DNA of 8,975 bases from JBDNJM01 sp041687755 (GTDB taxonomy: Bacteria > Planctomycetota > UBA1135 > GCA-002686595): NCBI GenBank assembly GCA_041687755.1, contig JBDNJM010000120.1, forward strand, positions 1 through 8,975. The letters run 5' to 3'. Shown here piece by piece: positions 1 through 4,827 of the stretch. Below the pieces are notes generated by a model that worked only from the letters and a program-made list of their open reading frames with translations, did not search any database and was not told where the DNA came from. The stretch's first letter is position 1, and the number at the start of each line of letters is the position of its first letter. The position numbers and the translations under genes are program-made.

Positions 1-141
1 CTGCGGAGCGGGAGGTTCCGGGTGGCGCGGCCCAACGGCTGACGTCGTTGGCGCCGGCTCGAGACCAACACGACCGCGTGGGGGCGACCTCGGGCGGTCG
101 TTTGCGTTGGGGGTGCTGCGGAGCGGGAGGTTCCGGGTGGC
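1..141. repeat. 26-bp direct repeat pair (1-26 and 116-141)
   Basis: The bases at 1-26 recur without mismatch at 116-141 (both begin CTGCGGAGCGGGAGG), 115 bp apart. The copies diverge immediately after base 26 and base 141. They flank the inverted repeat at 70-101. The first copy can be read in frame 1 as the end of an upstream gene (LRSGRFRVARPNG, stop at 40-42). That coding reading is unproven, because all frames here are long and open in GC-rich DNA. If it is right, the second copy duplicates a gene 3' end into the spacer before coaX. The first copy may extend beyond the left window edge. The repeat itself is certain; its meaning is unknown. Confidence 0.8.
70..101 (+). terminator. Hairpin upstream of coaX, possible terminator
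   Basis: ACGACCGC at 70-77 pairs perfectly with GCGGTCGT at 94-101, giving an 8-bp stem with a 16-nt loop. The stem is followed by only two further T residues, so it is a weak candidate for an intrinsic terminator. Its place 27 nt after the possible upstream stop codon at 40-42 fits a terminator for that gene. It could equally be an unrelated inverted repeat. Confidence 0.3.
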
Positions 142-254
142 CGTTCAAGCGAGTGGCGTCGAAGGGCGTGGAGCGGGATCGCATCCAGCTCGTCGCTAGT
201 GCAGGACGGCACGGTTCTGGAGATCCGGGTCGCGGCGGGCCCGCGTGTCGTGCG

Positions 255-1085
255 ATGCTGGCGGGCGTGGATCTCGTGACCGTCGATCAGGGCAATTCCA
301 GCGCCAAGCTCGGCCTGTGGAGCCTCGCCCAGGGCTCGCCGCCTCGGCTGCGCGCGCGGGCCAGGCTCGAGGGGGGCAGGCACCTGTCGGAGGCGCAGCT
401 CGAGGAACGGCTGGCGCCGCTCCGGGAGGTGCTTGAGGGGCAGCCGCACGCGGTGCTGATGTCGAGCGTCGCCGCGGAAGAGTCGGCGGCTGAGCTCGCC
501 TGGTGGCTAGAGCGGGCGCTCGGCCGGGCACCGGAAACGGAGCTCGACTGCGGGCTGGAGATCGAGTGTCGCAACGTGCACACGATCGGGCGCGACCGCC
601 TGTTCGCCGCCCGCGGTGCGCTGGAGTTAGGCCTCGACGAGGCGGTCGTGGTCGACGTGGGGACCGCGATGACCGTGGATGCGATGCGCGCGATTCCGCA
701 GGCGGGAGGCGCGACGCGGCGCGGCCGATTCCTGGGGGGGGCGATCGCGCCAGGCCCCTGGATGCTGCGCGATGCGCTGGCACGCGGTGGAGCGTGGCTG
801 TGGGAGGTGGAGCTGGACCCGCGCTGCCCCGCCCTGGGAGCCGAGACCTCGGAAGCGCTCGCCTCTGGTGTGGTGCATGGGCTGCGCGGCGCGGCGGCGG
901 AGCTCGCGCGTCGCGTCGGGCTCGAGGCCGGCTGCGCGGGGGCGGTTCGTGTGGTGACCGGGGGCGCAGCTCGCTTCCTCCTCGAGCCGGACCCGTTCTG
1001 GTCGGGACACGTGCGCGAGGAGCCGGAGCTGGTGGCCCTGGGGCTGATCGGCGCATGGCGCACTAAGGCGGAGGTTCGAACTTGA
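255..1085 (+). CDS. coaX: Type III pantothenate kinase (CoaX)
   Basis: This enzyme phosphorylates pantothenate with ATP in the cytoplasm, the first step of coenzyme A synthesis. The 276-residue protein is close to the usual CoaX length and shows the ASKHA-fold landmarks in order. These are the N-terminal phosphate-binding DQGNS (11-15), the GRDR motif (112-115) whose Asp114 matches the family's catalytic base, DVGTAMTVD (134-142), FLGGAIAPG (159-167), and VVTGGAARFLL (233-243). I chose the ATG at 255 because it puts the DQGNS motif about ten residues from the start, as is typical; the in-frame GTG at 48 would add 69 low-complexity residues with no family match. No clear Shine-Dalgarno precedes 255. 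The stop overlaps the start of the MnmE-like gene by 4 bp, suggesting one operon. An 8-G run (734-741) encodes part of FLGGA. Identity is secure; the exact start is less so. Confidence 0.93.
   Translation: MLAGVDLVTVDQGNSSAKLGLWSLAQGSPPRLRARARLEGGRHLSEAQLEERLAPLREVLEGQPHAVLMSSVAAEESAAELAWWLERALGRAPETELDCGLEIECRNVHTIGRDRLFAARGALELGLDEAVVVDVGTAMTVDAMRAIPQAGGATRRGRFLGGAIAPGPWMLRDALARGGAWLWEVELDPRCPALGAETSEALASGVVHGLRGAAAELARRVGLEAGCAGAVRVVTGGAARFLLEPDPFWSGHVREEPELVALGLIGAWRTKAEVRT
1070..1074 (+). promoter_or_regulatory. Shine-Dalgarno fixing the TTG start of the MnmE-like gene
   Basis: GGAGG lies inside the 3' end of coaX, 7 nt before the TTG at 1082. It is a clear ribosome-binding site at a gene start in this window and supports the non-ATG start. 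That TTG overlaps the coaX TGA stop as TTGA, a classic arrangement for translational coupling. Confidence 0.7.
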
Positions 1086-2203
1086 GCCTTGGCTCCACGA
1101 CCTGGTCGGAGCTGACGGCGCCCCGGGCGGGGGGGGTGGCCGTGCTGGAGCTGTCCGGCAGGCGGGCCCTCGACCACGCGCGGAATCTGGCGCGGGGCCG
1201 GCGGCTGCGGGTCGGCCGCGCTGTCCTGTGCGAGCTGGTCGGCGCGACCGGTGAGTTGCTCGACGAGGGACTGGTGGTGGTGCACGACGAGGCGCGCGTC
1301 GAGCTGCAGGTGCACGGCAGCCGGGCGGTTGTGGAGGCGATCGTCGCGGAGCTCGAGCGGCGCGGCGTCGGACCCGCTGGTCGGCCGGGCCTCGAGGCGC
1401 GCGCGTTGCTCGCCGCCGCGCGCTGTCGTGGAGCCCACGGTGCGCGGCTCGCCCTGGTTCAGGCCGGTGGCGGACTGCGTCAGCGGCTGCGGCGCGCCGT
1501 GCAGCTCGCGCCTTCGGAGTGGGCCCGCGAGGTGGACGCCCTGCTGGCGAACGCCGCGGCCGCCCGCCACCTGCTCGTTCCGCCGCGCGTGGTGCTGTGC
1601 GGGCCTCCGAACGCGGGCAAGTCCACGCTCTTCAACGCCCTGCTGGGCAACGACCGCGCGCTGACTTCCGAGGCGCCGGGAACGACCCGGGACGCCTTGG
1701 TGGAACCCTGCGTGCTCGCAGGCCTGGAGGTGCTGTTGGTGGACACGGCCGGCACCCGCGAGCAGGCCGAGAGCGATGCGGCCGCTGCGATCGAGCGCCT
1801 CGGGCAGGAGCTCGGCCGCGCAGAGCGAGCGGCGGCGGACGTCGTCTTCGAGCTGGTGCCACCCGGCGGTGCGGAACCGCTGGAGGGCGGCGCCTATCGG
1901 CGGTTGCCGAGCCGCGGGGACCTGACTCGCGAGGGTGCCCCGTCGGGGCTGGAGCAGGAGGGCAAGCCGGGCGCGAGCGCCGCCCTAGCGCCGCTCGAGG
2001 ACGCCGAAGGGGCGCGGGAGCGAGTCGCAGCTGAACTGTTCGACGCGCTGGGACTGGTCGAGCCCGTGGCCCTCGGGCGGGCGGAGGTCCCGTTCGAGCC
2101 CGAGCTGCGCGCCGCGCTCGCGGGCGCGCGGGACACGATCTCTTGCACCGCTCGCTGGGGGCGGATCCAGCCGCACCTGGGCGACGAGCGGCGGCTTCCC
2201 TGA
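1082..2203 (+). CDS. Divergent MnmE/TrmE-like GTPase, degenerate
   Basis: MnmE is a dimeric K+-dependent GTPase that, with MnmG, modifies the wobble uridine of certain tRNAs. This 373-residue relative is shorter than the usual roughly 450. It keeps a recognisable N-terminal TrmE-type domain (LTAPRAGGVAVLELSG, 11-26; VELQVHGS, 73-80, for the usual HGG). It also keeps a G domain: GPPNAGKS (G1, 174-181, with the K+-binding Asn177), GTTRD (G2, 200-204), DTAG (G3, 221-224), and an IER sequence (237-239) in MnmE register. Several hallmarks are altered. The position matching catalytic Glu282 of E. coli MnmE is Ala233. The expected NKxD reads SRGD (277-280). The helical segment before G1 is short. 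The C-terminus ends without the C-(I/L/V)-G-K cysteine motif. The TTG start is supported by GGAGG 7 nt upstream, and the gene overlaps coaX by 4 bp. MnmE ancestry is clear; retention of GTPase or tRNA-modifying activity is doubtful, so I give no gene symbol. Confidence 0.85.
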   Translation: MSLGSTTWSELTAPRAGGVAVLELSGRRALDHARNLARGRRLRVGRAVLCELVGATGELLDEGLVVVHDEARVELQVHGSRAVVEAIVAELERRGVGPAGRPGLEARALLAAARCRGAHGARLALVQAGGGLRQRLRRAVQLAPSEWAREVDALLANAAAARHLLVPPRVVLCGPPNAGKSTLFNALLGNDRALTSEAPGTTRDALVEPCVLAGLEVLLVDTAGTREQAESDAAAAIERLGQELGRAERAAADVVFELVPPGGAEPLEGGAYRRLPSRGDLTREGAPSGLEQEGKPGASAALAPLEDAEGARERVAAELFDALGLVEPVALGRAEVPFEPELRAALAGARDTISCTARWGRIQPHLGDERRLP

Positions 2204-2291
2204 CCCGTCGATTCGTGCGAGGTCTCCAGCCAGCTGAGACGCTGTGAAAAATTGGGGCTGCTCGAGCGAAGTGCCTCTCAGTTGCCTTTGG

Positions 2292-2376
2292 GCCCATCGC
2301 CTGAAGGCGCTGCGGTGCCCATCGCCCATCGCCTGAAGGCGCTGCGGTGCCCATCGCCCATCGCCTGAAGGCGCTG
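2292..2376. repeat. Tandem repeat, 32-bp unit, about 2.7 copies
   Basis: Copies begin at 2292, 2324 and 2356, each with GCCCATCGCCTGAAGGCG. The first two full 32-bp units are identical; the third keeps 21 bases and then diverges. Each unit contains CGCC-TGAA-GGCG, a 4-bp stem with a tetraloop, so the array could form three small hairpins in RNA or single-stranded DNA. There are no variable spacers between units, so this is not a CRISPR array. Identical copies suggest recent expansion by slippage or unequal exchange. Confidence 0.9.
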
Positions 2377-2626
2377 GAGCGCACAGAGCGCTCACGGATT
2401 GCGCCAGGCGCAAGGTTCACACTCTCTGAGTGGCACGAGCCTCACAGCGGACTTGGCCCGCACGGGCCGCTTGAGTGAGCCTCCGCCGCTCTGACGACGT
2501 TCGGGGCGAGACCTCGATCCATTGCATCGATGAGGATTGCTTCCGGTCGAGAGCTCGCCCCAAGCGTGATCAAGGCGCCGCTCGAGCGCGAACCGAGGCG
2601 AGGCTCGTGAATCCGGTGGGCTAAGG

Positions 2627-2652
2627 GTCCGCGGGCCCGTGAAAGCCCGGAC
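2627..2652 (+). other. Hairpin upstream of pyrB
   Basis: GTCC (2627-2630) pairs with GGAC (2649-2652), and GGGC (2633-2636) pairs with GCCC (2645-2648). This gives an 8-bp stem interrupted by a 2-nt bulge, with an 8-nt loop CCGTGAAA. It ends 60 nt before the pyrB ATG and has no T-tract. It could shape the pyrB leader RNA, but nothing in the sequence shows that it responds to pyrimidines. Confidence 0.35.
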
Positions 2653-2712
2653 AATCGCCCGACCGGACTGGAGAACGCGCTGGCCGGCGAGTAGTGTTCG
2701 AACTCGGACCTC

Positions 2713-4044
2713 ATGACGACGCTCCGACACCTTGTCTCGATCGACGACCTTTCGCTGGGTCAGATTCGGCAGCTCTTCGAGCACGCGAAAGCGTTCGCCG
2801 ATGATCTGGGCGCGTTCAGTCACGTGGCCCGCGGGAGCATCGGCGCCAGCCTGTTCTTCGAGCCCTCGACGCGGACCCGGCTCTCGTTCGAGTCCGCGAT
2901 GCTGCGGCTGGGTGGGGGAGTGATCACGGCGGCGGACATGCAGACGTCCAGCGCCAAGAAGGGCGAGTCCCTGGCCGACACGGTGCGCGTGGTCAGCGGT
3001 GCGTACGCGGACATCATCGTCCTGCGACATCCGAGCGAAGGCGCTGCCCGACTCGCGACGCGCTACTCGACGGTACCCGTGGTCAACGCCGGCGACGGCA
3101 GCCACGAGCACCCGACCCAGACCCTGTGCGACCTCTACACCCTGTGGATCGAGCGCGGCCGGATTGAGGGCCTCGACGTCGTTCTCGCAGGGGACCTTCG
3201 GTACAGCCGTACGATCCACTCGTTCGTATTCGCCCTCGCGCGCTTCGGGGCCAACATCGTGTGTGTGCCGCACCAAGGCCTCGAATTGCCCGAGTACGTC
3301 TTGAAGCGGCTGCGCGAGGAGTACGGCGCGGAACCGGTGCGTGCGGACGCGAGCCGCCTGGGTGATCTCGCGCGCGCCTCGGACGCGGCCTACATCACGC
3401 CCCAGAAGCCGCACCAGCTCAGCCTGTTCACGGATTCGAGCGGTTTGGTCGTGGAGCACGTCGACGCGGTCTACATGACCCGGCCGCAGACCGAGCGGTT
3501 CAAGGGCGAGGGTGTGCCGGAGAACTACATGCGGCTCGAGCAGCAGAGCCTGGACGTCTCGGGCCTGCGCGACGCCGTGTTGATGCACCCGCTGCCGCGC
3601 CGCGACGAGATCAGCGCCGACTTGGACGGCGATCCTCGCAGCCTCTACTTCAAGCAGGCCGCCCGCGGGGTGCCGGTGCGCATGGCCATCCTGGCGTACC
3701 TCCTGGGCCACTCGGATCTGGCGGACGAGCACGCCGCCCCCGAGTTCGGCCTGTTCGACGTGCCCGCCGGCCCGAACCCTTGCCCGAACCCTACCTGCAT
3801 CAGCCACACGGAGGACCGCCACGTGGGCCCGGCCTACCGCCTGCTCAGTCGCGCCCCGCTGCGGGCGGCTTGCGGCTATTGCGACCAGGAGCTGGGCTTC
3901 CGCTGGGTCGCCTGCGCGACCGAGAAGATCGCCATGCCGTCCGATTCGGTGGAAGCCCGACGCCTCGAGCCCTCGCGGCTGGTTTTTTTGCGAGATACAC
4001 GCGGGATTGAGGAACTCGGTTTCACCCTCGGGGGGGAGGTCTGA
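2713..4044 (+). CDS. pyrB: Aspartate carbamoyltransferase with fused PyrI-type zinc domain
   Basis: PyrB condenses carbamoyl phosphate and L-aspartate, the committed step of pyrimidine synthesis, in the cytoplasm. The catalytic part (about 1-333) has the expected sites: FFEPSTRTRLSFE (48-60), the SSAKKGE loop (79-85), Arg105, HPTQ (133-136), DLRYSRT (161-167), the aspartate-binding YMTRPQ (254-259) and HPLPRRDEI (292-300). A segment absent from E. coli PyrB lies before YMTRPQ and looks like an internal repeat: SDAAYITP (223-230) against VDAVYMTR (250-257). After a short linker comes a four-cysteine module, CPNPTC (357-362) and CGYC (387-390). Its spacing C-X4-C-X24-C-X2-C nearly equals the PyrI zinc site (C-X4-C-X23-C-X2-C), and the words NPTCISH and CGYC also match PyrI. 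The PyrI nucleotide-binding domain is missing. About 50 extra residues form the tail. The ATG at 2713 gives a typical PyrB N-terminus; no Shine-Dalgarno is evident. Confidence 0.96.
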   Translation: MTTLRHLVSIDDLSLGQIRQLFEHAKAFADDLGAFSHVARGSIGASLFFEPSTRTRLSFESAMLRLGGGVITAADMQTSSAKKGESLADTVRVVSGAYADIIVLRHPSEGAARLATRYSTVPVVNAGDGSHEHPTQTLCDLYTLWIERGRIEGLDVVLAGDLRYSRTIHSFVFALARFGANIVCVPHQGLELPEYVLKRLREEYGAEPVRADASRLGDLARASDAAYITPQKPHQLSLFTDSSGLVVEHVDAVYMTRPQTERFKGEGVPENYMRLEQQSLDVSGLRDAVLMHPLPRRDEISADLDGDPRSLYFKQAARGVPVRMAILAYLLGHSDLADEHAAPEFGLFDVPAGPNPCPNPTCISHTEDRHVGPAYRLLSRAPLRAACGYCDQELGFRWVACATEKIAMPSDSVEARRLEPSRLVFLRDTRGIEELGFTLGGEV

Positions 4045-4082
4045 GCGCCCCGAGGCTCGCCCCGAGGGGCGGTTCGAGGCGC
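4045..4082 (+). terminator. GC-rich hairpin immediately after pyrB
   Basis: The structure starts on the base after the pyrB stop. GCGCC (4045-4049) can pair with GGCGC (4078-4082), enclosing an inner inverted repeat CGCCCC (4058-4063) with GGGGCG (4066-4071). No T-tract follows, so it is not a classical intrinsic terminator. Its position still suggests a role in 3'-end formation or mRNA protection. Confidence 0.4.
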
Positions 4083-4142
4083 AGGAGCGCACCTCGGCAT
4101 CGAGCGAAACCGCACCTTTGGCGGCATCTTGGACGCTCTGAC

Positions 4143-4157
4143 GGGGGCCCGGCCCCC
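4143..4157 (+). terminator. Second hairpin downstream of pyrB
   Basis: GGGGGC (4143-4148) and GCCCCC (4152-4157) form a perfect 6-bp all-GC stem with a 3-nt loop, 98 nt after the pyrB stop. A T-tract is lacking. It could assist termination or halt 3' exonucleases; the assignment is tentative. Confidence 0.3.
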
Positions 4158-4257
4158 CGGACTGGTGCTCTCTGGGGGACCTGGATTCGGGAACGGAGTG
4201 GAACGGGAGTTGCAACAGACCTTCCACCTGGCCGCTTGGCTGGTGCATCCGGCGCGC

Positions 4258-4286
4258 TTGACCCTCCGGATCACGTCCAAGAGAAT
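4258..4286 (+). promoter_or_regulatory. Putative sigma-70-type promoter
   Basis: TTGACC (4258-4263) matches five of six -35 consensus bases. It is followed after exactly 17 bp by GAGAAT (4281-4286), which matches four of six -10 bases. Transcription would begin near 4293, leaving a leader of about 535 nt before the lipoprotein ATG at 4828. A GC-rich genome gives few such matches by chance, but the long leader and weak -10 keep this tentative. Confidence 0.3.
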
Positions 4287-4372
4287 CAGGGGATACTGAA
4301 AGGAGGGGCGCGCCCTCTCCGACGTCACGGCCGCCCGCGCGGCCCGTTCTTTCTTTCGAGAGCACAGGCTTT

Positions 4373-4408
4373 CCAGAGCGACCGGCCCTCCAGGGCGGCA
4401 GGCTCTGG
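4373..4408 (+). other. Two-part hairpin in the lipoprotein gene leader region
   Basis: CCAGAGC (4373-4379) pairs perfectly with GCTCTGG (4402-4408), extendable by T4372-A4409. Within it GCCCT (4385-4389) pairs with AGGGC (4392-4396), the two stems being separated by an internal loop of five bases on each side. If the promoter-like site at 4258-4286 is real, this would lie about 80 nt into the transcript. Its function is unknown. Confidence 0.4.
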
Positions 4409-4827
4409 AGCTGCGAGCGCCAGAACCCACCAGCTGGGTGCCCGGCGAACTCAGGTCCACCGCCGGATGGTCCAGCGACGGCTCTTCTTCATCTCAACGA
4501 CCCGACACCGGATTCCCGCGCGGAAGCCCGAACCGAACCGCCCGGGAGCCTGGTCTGGCGCGGCCCCGGCTTCGAAGCCAGCGCGGACCTTCCGGCGCGG
4601 ACCCTCAAAGCCTGGGCACCGAGGTCCTCTGACCGCCATCGACGACTTCGCAGACCTCGTTCTTCCCTTCCGCCTGAGACCCGCTTCCTTCACCGGCGCC
4701 AGCGACCCCCACCCCCCTGGGAGCGCAGCCCGGAACCGAACTCCACTCCCTACGCCGACCGGGCGCAGACCCTGCGCACACCGCGCCCGCGGCCGAACGA
4801 CCCCCCCCTTCTCCAGCCCACCTTCCG

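Larger units (their letters stand above)
2204..2712. other. 509-bp spacer between the MnmE-like gene and pyrB
   Basis: I find no convincing gene here. The stretch holds the 32-bp tandem repeat (2292-2376), a perfect small inverted repeat TTGCGC-CAG-GCGCAA at 2399-2413, a hairpin at 2627-2652, and the palindrome GTTCGAAC at 2696-2703, ten bases before pyrB. Short open frames exist on both strands, but none resembles a known protein. No good -35/-10 pair is visible, so the pyrB promoter is not located. A weak 5-bp stem (GTCTC 2222-2226 with GAGAC 2236-2240) follows the MnmE-like gene without a T-tract. Confidence 0.6.
4083..4827. other. Long non-coding stretch before the large lipoprotein gene
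   Basis: No gene is supported across this 745 bp. One + strand frame is open from 4236, but it begins at TTG without a ribosome-binding site, runs out of frame into the lipoprotein gene, and is rich in Pro and Arg as expected for chance frames. The AAAGGAGG at about 4299-4306 has no start codon at a usable distance. Features seen are the hairpin at 4143-4157, a promoter-like pair at 4258-4286, the hairpin at 4373-4408, and a small perfect stem GCGCAG-ACC-CTGCGC at 4763-4777. The last 200 bases are pyrimidine-rich on the + strand. The region may be a long 5' leader. Confidence 0.55.

Noticed and set aside
48..254. N-terminal extension of CoaX from a GTG at 48
   Set aside because: The added residues have no family match and cover the direct repeat and hairpin; the ATG at 255 places the DQGNS motif normally.
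287..1570. Long minus-strand open frame across coaX and the MnmE-like gene
   Set aside because: Opposite two genes with clear motifs; its Arg/Ser/Pro-rich composition is typical of antisense shadow frames.
2292..2376. CRISPR array
   Set aside because: The units abut with no variable spacers and number fewer than three full copies.
2431..2446. Sigma-54-like promoter, TGGCACG at 2431
   Set aside because: The -24 half is perfect, but the -12 half reads TCACA instead of TTGCA, losing the essential GC pair.
2530..2610. 26-codon open frame (MRIASGREL...) slightly like an RsmD N-terminus
   Set aside because: Too short, no ribosome-binding site, and the similarity covers only a few residues.
4299..4306. 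AAAGGAGG as a ribosome-binding site of a small gene
   Set aside because: No ATG, GTG or TTG follows at a usable distance.
2392..4365. Very long minus-strand open frame (657 codons) across pyrB
   Set aside because: It lies opposite the well-conserved pyrB gene, resembles no known protein, and is a typical shadow in GC-rich DNA.
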